From the NCBI GenBank assembly GCA_009391225.1, contig VEXC01000003.1, positions 1 to 64,000 on the forward strand: a DNA stretch of 64,000 nt. Reading direction: 5' to 3'. Positions 25,177 to 34,552 of the stretch are shown here, piece after piece; the first letter of the stretch is position 1; the number at the start of each line of letters is the position of its first letter. The notes below the pieces were generated by a model that searched no databases, had not been told where the DNA came from, and saw nothing but the letters and a program-made list of their open reading frames with translations. This DNA is from SAR202 cluster bacterium AC-647-N09_OGT_505m (GTDB lineage Bacteria > Chloroflexota > Dehalococcoidia > UBA2985). Both the position numbers and the translations under genes were made by a program.

Positions 25177-27066
25177 ATGAGTGCAATACAACACCTCGGA
25201 GGATACGCCGGAAAGATTTTACGCGTAGACCTGAGTAGTGGCCGCATCTGGACAGAAGAACTTGACCCACAAGTGGCACGTACCTACGTTGGCGGTGCCG
25301 GACTTGGAGCAAAAATTTTGTGGGAAGAAGTGCCCCCAGAAGTCAACTGGGATCACCCTGAGAACAGGCTAGTGATGGCCACAGGCCCCCTAGCTGGTAC
25401 TCCAGTTTGGGGCAATGGCACACTCAACGTGGTGACTCGGGGCGCCATGACTAATGGCGCTACCTCCACCCAAGCCAACGGATTCTTTGGGGTCAATCTC
25501 AAGTACTCTGGATACGATGCCATTGTACTGCAAGGACAGTCGCCCGCATGGGTGTACCTACATATAGAGGATGATGAGGTAGAGTTGAGGGATGCCTCGC
25601 ACCTTCTGGGAATGGATACCTGGGAAACACAGGACTGCCTCTATGATGAATACGGTCTAAGTGGACATCAACTGAGCGTGTACGGGATAGGCCCGGCAGG
25701 GGAGCACCTGGTGCGATTCGCCATGATCCAAGGGGACTACGGCCACGTGGCTAGCAAGAACGGTTGCGGATGCGTTATGGGGATGAAGAAAGTGAAGTGC
25801 GTAGCCATAGTTCGAGGCACCAAGGGCCTGCACGTGCACGATTCGGCAGGTTTGTTACAGGCAGCGGACAGCATATCCCATGAACTGAAGAACCACCCCA
25901 ACAACAGACAACGATACCTGTACGGCACATTGGTAGGCCCCATGACCAACTACCGAGCAGGGGCAGTACCAATTAGAAACTATGCCACCAACATATTCCC
26001 GACTCCTGAGACCCATCACGAGTGGGAGGCAGATGCTCTACGCAATCGCTTCCCTCATAGAGGCCACCAGTGCGGCGCTTGTGGGATGCACCATTGCCAT
26101 ATGAACGTGATTAACGAAGGGAAACGAAAGGGCGCCCTAGTGGATGAACCTGAGTCCGAAGGCATGAATAACTGCGGGCCCCAGTTGGGAGTTCTCAATC
26201 CTACTGATGCCGCTTGGTTGAACACACAGGTAGACAAGGCAGGAGTGGATGTCAACGAATGGGGTTGGGTGTGCGGCTGGGTAATGGAGTGCTACGAAAA
26301 AGGTTACATAACCCGCGAGCAGTTGGGATTTGACCTAACCTGGGGAGATGTTGAAGGAGTAGACAAGTTGCTCCAGATGACGGCCCACCGCGAGGGGATT
26401 GGGAACATGCTGGCGGAGGGCACCAAGCGCGCTGCGGAAACCCTTGGCGGACCCGCTCTAGAGTGCGCAATCTTCACAGGAAAGGGCAACACACCCAGGG
26501 GACATGATCATCGCGGCCGCTGGTCTGAGCTTTTCTCTGGCATAGTAGGGAGCATCGGCACAATAGAGACATCACCACTCGCTCACCCGGAGGAGCTGGG
26601 AATAGCTCCCATCATAAACCAATTTGATCCTGAGCAGGTAGCCACCTCTCTGGGCTTGGGCCTGGGCAAGCGGCACTTTGACGACTCTCTCGGCGCATGT
26701 AATTTCACCCTGGGCACTACCCTGAACCTCCTTTGCAGGGCACTGAATGCAATAACTGGATGGGATTTCACGAAGGAGGAGGCAATGCTGCTTGGCCTAC
26801 GAACCTCTGCCCTATTCAGGGCTTTTAGTGCCAGATGTGGCCACACTCCGGACATGGAGCGGCCCTCGCCACGTTACGGATCAATCCCGATAGATGGTCC
26901 AGCAGCAGGGCAATCTGTGGTGCAGAATTGGGATGTGATGCACCGGACATATTATGATATTACAGGGCTGGATCACCAAACAGGTAAGCCACTGCCAGAA
27001 ACCCTGAAGGCCTTGGGTCTAGAGAACCTCATACCACAGGTGTGGGGTGATGAGGTTCGTGTCTGA
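25177..27066 (+). CDS. aor: Aldehyde:ferredoxin oxidoreductase (tungsten enzyme)
   Basis: About 629 residues from the ATG at 25177, which has GAGGAGG seven bases upstream; an in-frame ATG at 25141 lacks one. The N-terminal domain (GYAGKILRVDLSSGRI, GGAGLGAKILWEE, NRLVMATGPLAGT) is the AOR pterin-binding sandwich. Cysteines in HQCGACGMHHC (about residue 300) and DSLGAC (about 515) match the four ligands of the 4Fe-4S cluster. The enzyme oxidises aldehydes to acids with ferredoxin as acceptor, using a bis-pterin tungsten (or molybdenum) cofactor in the cytoplasm. No cofactor or ferredoxin gene is adjacent. Full length for the family. Confidence 0.93.
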   Translation: MSAIQHLGGYAGKILRVDLSSGRIWTEELDPQVARTYVGGAGLGAKILWEEVPPEVNWDHPENRLVMATGPLAGTPVWGNGTLNVVTRGAMTNGATSTQANGFFGVNLKYSGYDAIVLQGQSPAWVYLHIEDDEVELRDASHLLGMDTWETQDCLYDEYGLSGHQLSVYGIGPAGEHLVRFAMIQGDYGHVASKNGCGCVMGMKKVKCVAIVRGTKGLHVHDSAGLLQAADSISHELKNHPNNRQRYLYGTLVGPMTNYRAGAVPIRNYATNIFPTPETHHEWEADALRNRFPHRGHQCGACGMHHCHMNVINEGKRKGALVDEPESEGMNNCGPQLGVLNPTDAAWLNTQVDKAGVDVNEWGWVCGWVMECYEKGYITREQLGFDLTWGDVEGVDKLLQMTAHREGIGNMLAEGTKRAAETLGGPALECAIFTGKGNTPRGHDHRGRWSELFSGIVGSIGTIETSPLAHPEELGIAPIINQFDPEQVATSLGLGLGKRHFDDSLGACNFTLGTTLNLLCRALNAITGWDFTKEEAMLLGLRTSALFRAFSARCGHTPDMERPSPRYGSIPIDGPAAGQSVVQNWDVMHRTYYDITGLDHQTGKPLPETLKALGLENLIPQVWGDEVRV

Positions 27067-27261
27067 TGATAATCTGATGCCAAATGTGGATCAGCCCACA
27101 ACTCTATATTCCTAAGACTACAGAACACACCTTATCACAAACAATAACAATTTCTCTTGTGGAGCACATTATGTACAGTCTGCTAACTAAGTTGGTGGCC
27201 TGGAGCTTAACTGGGGCGGCCTCTACTGGTATGTCCTCTCGTGTAAACCCCAAAGGCCAAA

Positions 27262-27290
27262 GAGGCCCATAGGGGATTAGGAACCAAGGG
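27262..27290 (+). repeat. GGGGATTAGG repeat, short copy
   Basis: GAGGCCCATAGGGGATTAGG overlaps the 3' end of the convergent peptidase gene. The rest of 27067-27276 has no gene I can support. Confidence 0.35.
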
Positions 27291-28374
27291 GCGGCACCAG
27301 GTTTGTGAGAAGAGCGTAACAGAATCTGGTGGCATCCAACAGGTCACCAATCTCCAGGTACTCCCTGGTAGTGTGCATGTCCCTGGCAGCCATTCCTACA
27401 ACCACGGACGGAATTCCATGCAGGTTGAAGATATTGGCATCGGTGCCACCTCCCGATGCCCCGAGTTCCGAGTTAAAGTCCAGGGACTCCATAGCACGGG
27501 TGACTCTAGCCACTGCATGATGGTCTTCCGTCAATGAGTACATCTGAAACTGGACTTGCAACTCCTCATGGATATCGGCCTCCGGATATCGTTGCCGTCC
27601 CGCCTCCAGCGCGTTTAGGACCTGATGCCGCACTAACTCCAATGTTTCGGCGTTCCTACTCCTAAATTCGCCTGAGAATGAGGTCGCATCCGGAACGGCA
27701 TTGCGGACCGTGCCACCAGCAATGGTTCCGACGTTCAAAGTAGTCTCCTCATCAATACGTCCTTGGGGAAGTTGAGTAATGATCTCCGAGGCGATTTTGA
27801 TAGCTGAGATTCCTTTCTCTGGCTCGACGCCTGCATGCGCCGCCCGTCCCGTAACCTGGACATCGAAGCGTATGTAGGTGGGGGTAGCTATGGTCACTTT
27901 AGTGACAGGGCCGCCTCCATCGAAGACCACTCCCTCTTTCGAAGCAATCAGGGAGAAGTCTAGGTTTCGGGCACCTACAAGGCCTATCTCTTCCCCCCGT
28001 GTGATAACCACTTGAACTGGAATTCTCCTAGACCGATCATCTTGAATCGCTTCCAGGCCCTCTAGGATAGCAGCAATGCCCGCCTTGCAGTCACCTCCGA
28101 GTATGGTGGTCCCATCGGTGTGAATGCGCCCCCCGGATACAATTGGGTTAATCCCACGCCCAGGCTCCACGGTATCCATGTGGGCAGATAGCAAGAGAGG
28201 CTCCTCTCCTTCTTCAGAGGCGATGACATTCCCATGATCGTCCCGCACAACGGTGAACCCCAAGGCCCCCAGGCGCCGTACAAGGTCTTGGGATATCGCC
28301 TCTTCTTCTCCAGATGGGCTATCTATTTGGACTAGGTCACAGAAAGTCTTCACCAATCGCTCTTGGTTTATCAA
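27277..28374 (-). CDS. M20-family metallopeptidase, PepT-like
   Basis: The 365-residue protein shows the M20 zinc-peptidase pattern: LSAHMDTVEPG (first His and Asp ligand), GGDCKAGIAA (bridging Asp), VVITRGEEIGLVGA (general base Glu and Glu ligand), a dimerisation lid domain (about 175-285) with GRAAHAG, and a C-terminal ASGGGTDANIF/DMHTT segment with the last His ligand. The pattern is closest to peptidase T-like tripeptidases (YpdE/PepT branch), acting in the cytoplasm on short peptides. The start is TTG at 28374 with CAGGAGG ten bases upstream. Monocistronic. Confidence 0.88.
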   Translation of the reverse strand: MINQERLVKTFCDLVQIDSPSGEEEAISQDLVRRLGALGFTVVRDDHGNVIASEEGEEPLLLSAHMDTVEPGRGINPIVSGGRIHTDGTTILGGDCKAGIAAILEGLEAIQDDRSRRIPVQVVITRGEEIGLVGARNLDFSLIASKEGVVFDGGGPVTKVTIATPTYIRFDVQVTGRAAHAGVEPEKGISAIKIASEIITQLPQGRIDEETTLNVGTIAGGTVRNAVPDATSFSGEFRSRNAETLELVRHQVLNALEAGRQRYPEADIHEELQVQFQMYSLTEDHHAVARVTRAMESLDFNSELGASGGGTDANIFNLHGIPSVVVGMAARDMHTTREYLEIGDLLDATRFCYALLTNLVPPLGS

Positions 28375-28618
28375 TTCAGCCTCCTGAGATTCTGTCTAAT
28401 TGTCAGGGTACTTGGCCATCTTACCAGTAGCCTGCCGAATCTGGCTTTCAAAATCAGGTGGAAATCTGCCTCATAATGAGCCTCCATAAAACATGGCTAT
28501 TGGATTAACTGCCAAGCCTGTGTCGCATCGAACACGCAAGCCACGCAATGATGAATAGGTTCGAGCTCACCCGGTCCTACCATATGGATGGTTTACCTGG
28601 TAGCAGGGAGGCCTCCAC

Positions 28619-28637
28619 TTCAAAACTCCGTTTTGAA
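28619..28637. terminator. Perfect hairpin TTCAAAAC/GTTTTGAA
   Basis: An 8-bp stem with a 3-base loop, 8 bases beyond the stop codon of the leftward phosphodiesterase gene. No T run follows on the minus strand, so it may act in RNA stability rather than termination. A partial relative (TCTCCGTTTTGAAA) is at 30825-30842. Confidence 0.4.
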
Positions 28638-28644
28638 ATGACCT

Positions 28645-29202
28645 CTAGCTGAAGGCCGCCAAATCCACTATCCTGGCCTCCCGTATTCCTGGCGACAACT
28701 CTAGGATGGCTACCTGGCCGAGCCTACGTATCTGCTTCGGTAAACTGGGGCTCCCAGGATTTATCAACAAAATCCCCTGGTGTTCCTCCACCACAGCATA
28801 GTGCGTGTGGCCGAATATCACGGTATCCACTGGGGCTCCAAAGAACTCCTTTACCGACATTGGTAGTTCTACATTAGATGGAAACCTCTTGGCAATCACC
28901 CCAGGCGTCACCTCATCCTCCATACCAGGCAGCATCAAATCATGGACCATGCCAATAGTATAGCCCTCTATGTCCAATACCCGCCTCTCAGCAACCCTGG
29001 CATCCCCATTGAAGTGGGCCAGCGAGCCCAGCTCAACCGCCTTCACAGGCGCAATGCGCTCCAGCCAGTCCAGGCATGATGGCTGGTAAATATCCCCGGC
29101 GTGTAGGATGAGTTCCACTCCCTCAAAGGCCCTAGCCACCTCTTGTGGAGGTTCTTTGCCAGCTGAAGGGTTGTGCGTATCCGAGATAACACCAATTCTC
29201 AT
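28645..29202 (-). CDS. Calcineurin-like phosphodiesterase, YfcE/MJ0936 type
   Basis: The 185-residue protein carries the metallophosphatase motifs GVISDTHN (first metal), LILHAGDI and VIFGHTHYAVVE (second histidine pair) and closes with LLINPGSPS, all standard for the MJ0936/YfcE group of small two-metal phosphodiesterases. The GNxD motif expected after the second strand is replaced by GSLAHFNGD, and the usual L-x-H-G by VHDLM. Activity may therefore differ from characterised members. Substrate unknown; family members hydrolyse artificial phosphodiesters and some cyclic nucleotides. Stands alone on its strand. Confidence 0.85.
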   Translation of the reverse strand: MRIGVISDTHNPSAGKEPPQEVARAFEGVELILHAGDIYQPSCLDWLERIAPVKAVELGSLAHFNGDARVAERRVLDIEGYTIGMVHDLMLPGMEDEVTPGVIAKRFPSNVELPMSVKEFFGAPVDTVIFGHTHYAVVEEHQGILLINPGSPSLPKQIRRLGQVAILELSPGIREARIVDLAAFS

Positions 29203-29546
29203 ACCTTACAGGTCCTCTCAGTTCATATCTGGCCAGACGTTCTCAACTGTACTGCCACATCGAGAAAATCGAACCCACGCGGGGCATTGTAGTGATGCCC
29301 CCCCCAACCCGTCAACTGCTGCTGCTCGTATTCCCTGAAGCGACGAAGCCCTGAGTAACTCGGTACCAGTGTCGACTTAGACCATCCTCGAGAATACCCA
29401 GCCAAGGATCACGAACATTCACATTATTTTCACGGGTAGACAAGAGTATATCACTCTCGAATCACTCAAATGAATTATCTCAAAGTTGGGTGGAGTGAAT
29501 AGGCAACCACAAATAGTCGAGCAAATCCACAAGAGGAGGCAATGAT
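29203..29546. other. Intergenic stretch, no gene seen
   Basis: About 340 bases between divergent genes. An AGAGGAGG ribosome site for the following frame ends it. I see no RNA gene or convincing repeat. Confidence 0.4.
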
Positions 29547-29982
29547 ATGAAAGGGCTAGCAAAGTATATGTTGATTGCCACTGCGTGGCTAAGGTTGGTC
29601 TTGGTAGGCTCTGGTATTCTCTTCTTTCTTACCATAGGCCTTGAACCCAGGGGGAAGATAAAGATCGCCCTGATCCAGCGGCAGGTAATCAACAGCGAGA
29701 ACCCCATTATCCCAGGGAGTGCTTGTACAAGACGCCGCCGGGGCACAGCAAGATACCATTGAGTCCCATACCTACGATCAGTGGCGAATCTACTCTGGAC
29801 TCGAACTCAAGGATCCCAACAGGTATGTTTACCCCATGGAGCTAACCCTACGGAACCCTCTGAATCCGGAGGCCATGAGTTCCGGAGTGGCAAACTTGGC
29901 AATCGTAACTAGCACACTATCCATTGCTCTGGACCTTACAATCACCATCCTCACAATCCACAGCCTTTTCCCGATGAGGTAA
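29547..29982 (+). pseudogene. Two-helix membrane protein, frameshifted
   Basis: A frame starting at 29547 with a perfect AGAGGAGG site encodes a basic start, one strong helix (about 8-30, ending ILFFLTIGLEP) and a polar segment to VINSENPIIPG. The frame then changes near 29720 (CAGGGAGTG) to one encoding VLVQDAAGAQQDTIESHTYD, a soluble stretch, and a C-terminal helix from about 29880 (VANLAIVTSTLSIALDLTI). Joined, they give a ~145-residue protein with a domain between two helices. One extra base explains the break. No family recognised. Confidence 0.45.
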
Positions 29983-30331
29983 CCCGAACTCTCCCAAATC
30001 CGAAGGTCAATCTGCATCAACCGGGGGGCGCATCGGCACAATCATAAAACGAACTGGAAAATAAGCATAGAGTAGATCATGCCTCTGCGGACATGGGCTA
30101 GGCGCACCACCACATGTTATGTTTTACCCCGACTCGTAGTTGGGATGTCCGGCAGGTTGGTGACTGATAGGCCATTGGCTATAAGACGATGGGGAAGACG
30201 CGATTGGGTTGAAAGAGGTAATATAGTCATAGGAGAGCTTTCTGTGGGGATCTGGCCTTGTTTGGGTGATGCAGCGGCCCGACATCAACACAGAGCCCCA
30301 AAGCCACCAATAACGAGATGGAGATAGGCAA
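29983..30331. other. Intergenic stretch, no gene seen
   Basis: About 350 bases. Open frames here lack ribosome sites and have arginine-rich composition typical of non-coding sequence read by chance. Confidence 0.4.
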
Positions 30332-30787
30332 ATGAACGCACAGGATATAATGTCCAGCCCGGTAATTACTATACGGACCGATGCAACAGTGGAGGAAGCT
30401 GCGAAACTCATTGTTGAGCAGGTTACCAGTTGCCTCCCCGTTCTGGACGATCAGGGAGAACTTGTGGGAATTCTGAGCCACACAGACTTTGGCTTCCACC
30501 GCAGGTTCCTACCCATGACAGACCACCTGTACACCCTAATGGGATCCTGGGTCAGGCCAGAAACCCTGGAAGAGGTCGCTCGGACAGTGAGCAGAAGAAA
30601 AGTAAAAGATGTCATGACCCATCCCGTAGTTACCGTACAGGAAGACTCTCCAGTTGCTGATGTGGCAGAGCTGATGCTCCGAAGAAACATCAACAGACTC
30701 CCAGTAATGCGCGGCAAAGAGCTGGTAGGAATCGTCACCAGGCACGATTTCATCAAGCTTATGATTCCTAACCTGGAGCAGAGCTAG
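30332..30787 (+). CDS. Tandem CBS-domain protein
   Basis: The 151-residue protein is a pair of CBS domains: the first opens MNAQDIMSSPVITIRTDATV and closes GELVGILSHTDF (about 1-55), the second opens VKDVMTHPVVTVQEDSPV and closes LVGIVTRHDFIK (about 90-143). A 30-residue linker carries HRRFLPMTDHLYTLMGSWV. Such stand-alone pairs bind adenine nucleotides and act as energy or redox sensors; some regulate transporters or thioredoxin. No adjacent catalytic partner. Start supported by GGAGATAGGC seven bases upstream. Family certain, role open. Confidence 0.92.
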   Translation: MNAQDIMSSPVITIRTDATVEEAAKLIVEQVTSCLPVLDDQGELVGILSHTDFGFHRRFLPMTDHLYTLMGSWVRPETLEEVARTVSRRKVKDVMTHPVVTVQEDSPVADVAELMLRRNINRLPVMRGKELVGIVTRHDFIKLMIPNLEQS

Positions 30788-31389
30788 AAGCTTCCCCAAC
30801 TTCTGGAGGGGAGCGAGACACCGTTTCATATCTCCGTTTTGAAATGGGCCCTAGACTCACAGGTACCCAAGAGCGAATGAAACCAAAACCCAGCGTGGAT
30901 TCGTGTCGGCTTGATTCCATCCAGCCGGTGGTGCATTCAGGTTATCGTCTTATTGGGCACTTTTCGCCGTACCCGGAACTTTCCCGTACAATTCCATAAC
31001 CTGAATAGGCGATGAGTACTTATGCACTACATTATCAACCTCAGTTCAGGTAATAGCTGCCCTGAACACAGGCAATATAATTCACGTAGAGATTCTCAAT
31101 CTCGCAGAAATCACCATTGCAACCATGACAGCATTTCAGCCAGAGATTTGGCCAGGACAGTAATGCAGATGTCAGAAAACAGGCCACCCTAAGTTTGCAG
31201 CATGGGGTAACACTGGATACGGTATATAGAGCATTGATGCAATGCCAATGTGATTAATAGGGACATAACCTGCACACTACCATGCAACCCTAATCAAAAC
31301 TCCCCAAGCAATTGTAACGGGCTTGTCTTATCTATAACATATGGTAGCAGGTGACTGTGTGGTGAGCCGCATACAAGAGGAGATTTGGG
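30788..31389. other. Intergenic stretch, no gene seen
   Basis: About 600 bases. A start-less open stretch near 31045-31160 (with AALNTGNIIHVEILNLAE) hints at decayed coding sequence. No RNA gene recognised. Confidence 0.35.
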
Positions 31390-32499
31390 TTGGACGATAG
31401 GCAGCGCAATGCCACATACAAATCGTACTTGAAGGGTGAACTGGAAACCGCCGGCTTGTACGAGGCCATGGCCGACACAGAAGGAAACTCCGAAAGGGCA
31501 GATGTGTTCCGGCAACTGGCTCATGCAGAGATGCGTCACGCGTCCATGTGGGCAGAAAAGCTGGGCATTGACCCTGATACCCTTGTCCCTACCAGGGGAG
31601 GGGTTCGGCTCCACTTGCTCAAATGGGCTGCCCAACGATTCGGCACACACAGAATGATACCCCTGATTCTAAGGGGAACGTCCAAGGATTTTAGCGCCTA
31701 CACCCTCGACCCAGAGGCTCACGATATGGCCAAGGAACAGCGAACCCACGATCATACCCTGCGTGGTCTGTCTAGCGGGCAGGATCACTCAGAGAGCATA
31801 CGGGCCCGAAAGGGGCATTATAGCGGCACCAGTGGAAGCCTGAGAGCCGCGGTGCTGGGAGTGAATGATGGGCTCGTATCCAACTTCAGCCTGGTCATGG
31901 GTGTAGCTGGTGGCACCAGCAACCAGGACATCGTGCTGCTAGCAGGGGTAGCCGGCCTACTAGCCGGAGCTTTCTCCATGGCAGCAGGTGAGTATGTTTC
32001 CATGCGTTCTCAGCGGGACGTCTACGAACACCAGATAAGCCGGGAGATGGCCGAAATCGAGATGTGGCCCGAGGAGGAAGAGAAGAAGCTGTCCCTTATA
32101 TATCAAGCAAAGGGTCTCTCTCCCATGGAGGCACGACTCATAGCGAAGCGGTTTATGGCGGACCCTGAGATAGCCCTGGATACCATAGCCCGGGAAGAGC
32201 TAGGCCTGAATCCCTCCGAGTTGGGTTCGCCCTGGGGAGCAAGTTTCAGCTCCTTTGGTGCCTTTGTCATCGGTGCCTTGGTTCCCATCCTCCCCTACCT
32301 GCTGGGTGCAGGGACACTAGCAATTCTCCTAAGCGCCATCCTAAGTGCCGGGGCGCTGGTGATCGTTGGGGGCACTCTGTCCTGGATGACTGATAGAAGC
32401 CCCACCTGGGGAGCCATACGAATGGCCCTTGCAGGTGGCACAGCCGCGGCGGTCACCTTTGGCGTGGGTAACCTGATCGGCACCTCCCTATCGACTTAG
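31390..32499 (+). CDS. Fe/Mn transporter: ferritin-like domain fused to VIT1/CCC1 membrane domain
   Basis: The 369-residue protein has two parts. Residues 1-145 form a rubrerythrin/ferritin-like four-helix domain with iron-binding residues in ELETAGLYEAMAD, FRQLAHAEMRHASMW and a later E-H pair. Residues 150-369 are the VIT1/CCC1 membrane domain with five helices: the SLRAAVLGVNDGLVSNFSLV motif with the transport acidic residue, GAFSMAAGEYVSMRSQRD, then a cytoplasmic EEEEKKLS helix bundle region. The arrangement matches membrane-bound ferritins (MbfA-like) that export or store Fe2+/Mn2+. Start TTG at 31390 with AGAGGAGA upstream; no ATG fits. A candidate member of the DtxR-controlled set. Confidence 0.9.
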   Translation: MDDRQRNATYKSYLKGELETAGLYEAMADTEGNSERADVFRQLAHAEMRHASMWAEKLGIDPDTLVPTRGGVRLHLLKWAAQRFGTHRMIPLILRGTSKDFSAYTLDPEAHDMAKEQRTHDHTLRGLSSGQDHSESIRARKGHYSGTSGSLRAAVLGVNDGLVSNFSLVMGVAGGTSNQDIVLLAGVAGLLAGAFSMAAGEYVSMRSQRDVYEHQISREMAEIEMWPEEEEKKLSLIYQAKGLSPMEARLIAKRFMADPEIALDTIAREELGLNPSELGSPWGASFSSFGAFVIGALVPILPYLLGAGTLAILLSAILSAGALVIVGGTLSWMTDRSPTWGAIRMALAGGTAAAVTFGVGNLIGTSLST

Positions 32500-32748
32500 A
32501 GTGGTGAATTAGATCACCGCTACAAATGTCATACTGAGTCCCTATGTATAGGCGCAAGGATTCTGGTGGTCACGCTGCATCTCCTCAGGATGCTTCACGT
32601 AATTTACCACGACAAGAGCCTAGGGGTTCAGCATAACAGTCCAAGCCACGAATCGAGCCGCGAATTTATGACTCACCTTACTAGTCGATAGAACCCAGCC
32701 ACGAATGTTTCCCTAACCTGTATAGTGTCTACACAGCACCAATTTATC

Positions 32749-33741
32749 TTACGCCAGCTGGAATACAACCGATAGTCCCAGAACATAAAGGCCCACAATC
32801 AATGGAGGACTTGGCTCAGTAAGGGAAAACAGCTTCATTGGACGACGCCTCAGTATTTGGAGCATGCCCAAGGACATAAGGAGGGTGGCAATTAGCCCCG
32901 CGCAGACTGTGCTAATATCCACACTGCCGAAGAGGGAGCCCCCAGAGAAGGACAGGTCCGCCACCGCCAGAGCGGCTATGTTAAAGGAATTGGTTCCGTA
33001 CATGTTGGCGACGGCCATGTCGTGAGCCCCAATTCGGAAGGCTGTGTAGGTGGTAGTCAGCTCTGGCAGGGTAGTCACTAGAGCTAGGGCAAGCACTCCC
33101 ATAAAGCTTGCCCCAATGCCCGTTAAATCGGCGATACGTTGGGCGCTGAAGGCTAGAAGCGGACCAGACACGAAAATGGCCCCGGCGCAGACTATGAACA
33201 CCATCCATGCCCATCGCAACGAGTGGGAGGGTTCCTCCTCTTCAGACTGCTCCTCTATCCCTTTGCTATATTGGCGCAGAACGCCCGACAGTACCAAGTA
33301 TATGACGAGTATGACCACTCCAGGAATACTTACCGCCAGCCATGTCACGTCGGTTCTTAGCGCGGCAAACAGTGTGGCTATGCCTGTGACGGCAATAGCC
33401 GACGCTGCCACCAGCCACTGCTGAGGGGCTAACCGCTGAAAGACCTGACGACCCCCAAACAGGGCCAATAGGATAGCAAGATTACTCATGTTTAGCATGT
33501 TGGCTCCAAACATGTTGCCCGCGGCCAATTCGGCAGACCCTGCCAGGGCTGCGGCTACGGCCGTAGCCAGCTCTGGCAGAGACGTGGCACCAGCCAGAAG
33601 AAGAGAGCCCACCCAAAGACGGCCCAAGCGCATTCTCGATGCGATTATATCGGCGGAAGTAGTTAAGAAGGTGGCGGCCACCACTATTACCACGGCCGCC
33701 AGTAAGAACATCGCCACCGCTATTGGAAGATCCACTGTCAT
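32749..33741 (-). CDS. Ca2+/Na+ antiporter, CaCA family (YrbG-like)
   Basis: The 330-residue protein has about ten helices in two homologous halves. The alpha-1 repeat is GATSLPELATAVAAALAG with the following GNMFGANMLN; the alpha-2 repeat is ALVTTLPELTTTYTAFRIG followed by NMYGTNSFN. These carry the paired glutamates and asparagines that bind the cations. A charged EEQSEEEEPSH loop between the halves (about 160-175) is cytoplasmic. Exchanges Ca2+ for Na+ or H+ across the membrane. Monocistronic, convergent with the VIT1 gene. Confidence 0.93.
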   Translation of the reverse strand: MTVDLPIAVAMFLLAAVVIVVAATFLTTSADIIASRMRLGRLWVGSLLLAGATSLPELATAVAAALAGSAELAAGNMFGANMLNMSNLAILLALFGGRQVFQRLAPQQWLVAASAIAVTGIATLFAALRTDVTWLAVSIPGVVILVIYLVLSGVLRQYSKGIEEQSEEEEPSHSLRWAWMVFIVCAGAIFVSGPLLAFSAQRIADLTGIGASFMGVLALALVTTLPELTTTYTAFRIGAHDMAVANMYGTNSFNIAALAVADLSFSGGSLFGSVDISTVCAGLIATLLMSLGMLQILRRRPMKLFSLTEPSPPLIVGLYVLGLSVVFQLA

Positions 33742-34345
33742 TGTGTCACAGGCCTACCACCATACCACATGGAATCTAGTTTTCACGTAAATCTTCCTTG
33801 ATAGACCCAGCATTCCTACAGCGGCCAGGAGGCATGCCAATTCTAGTGAACCGAGCAGGAAGCATTTTCGGCCCTCCCCGTGAATCCGTAAGATATTACC
33901 GTAAATAGGGCCGTGTTGATAGGGTAGGCCATTTCCGTCATTTTGCAAACCAGGCATGAGGATAATCGTCGGTGTGTGTTTGTCAGAACAACTCCTTCCA
34001 CAAATCACGAAAAGTACGTACTCGTTGATAGTGATGGGTGACACTATATAGAGTGTAATCAGGCGAATCATAACAGCAAGGGTTTCAGAGGTCGCACGCC
34101 GGTCCATAGACCCTGAGGTCATAAATGTGGCCGAGCAACAACTGAAGTGGATGAACCCCTATGACTTCTCCGCGCTGCCACAGCGCTCATCCAATCTCAA
34201 CATCTGTGTGGAGTGGGTTCAACGCATCCATACCGAGGAGCGCTATGAGATAATAGAGGTCTTCCTAGCAGGGGCATTCCTGAACCAATAACCGAAACCC
34301 CTGGAACGCACCTCCGCTACCATCCGCTCCCATCAGACTCTTGGA
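33742..34345. other. Intergenic stretch, mostly empty
   Basis: About 600 bases between divergent genes. Apart from the short frame at 34127-34291 I find nothing supported. Confidence 0.35.
34127..34291 (+). CDS. Possible 54-residue remnant protein
   Basis: A GTG-initiated frame, open for some distance upstream as well, encodes a well-composed soluble peptide: EQQLKWMNPYDFSAL, then ICVEWVQRIHTEERYEIIEV and FLAGAFLNQ. Composition looks coding, but there is no ribosome site and no family I recognise. Most likely the C-terminal remnant of a lost gene. Confidence 0.25.
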   Translation: MAEQQLKWMNPYDFSALPQRSSNLNICVEWVQRIHTEERYEIIEVFLAGAFLNQ

Positions 34346-34427
34346 TACCTTATCCCTCGGCAATGTATCACCCGGTGGCAACTCCAAAGAAAAGAGACAA
34401 GGTGTCACTAAGCTACTTGACTAGTAC
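34346..34427 (+). repeat. 83-bp promoter-linked repeat, copy 1
   Basis: Contains CCTTATCC, TATCACCCGGTGGCAA, CCAAAG and a GACTAGTAC end. It matches 42971-43053 at about two thirds of positions, and in both places its end is 6 bases before a TTGAC -35 box. The core CACC-CGGTG is palindromic. Confidence 0.6.
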
Positions 34428-34433
34428 CCGGGG

Positions 34434-34462
34434 TTGACCTAGCATTTCGTTGGGATTAAACT
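34434..34462 (+). promoter_or_regulatory. Putative promoter of the enoyl-CoA hydratase gene
   Basis: TTGACC and TAAACT with 17-base spacing, about 90 bases before the start codon and 6 bases after the 83-bp repeat. Confidence 0.55.
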
Positions 34463-34552
34463 AAGGGTGGTCTGGCATCATTGGAACTACCGGGCGGAGA
34501 CCCAGCGAAACTTTATACCCCACGGTTGGGAACACGTATTAGGAGGTATTCT

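Noticed and set aside
28531..28580. Fifth tRNA-Val-like tail
   Set aside because: ACACGCAAG and GGTTCGAG are present, with CCTACCA near the end, but the T stem does not pair and spacing is off by about ten bases.
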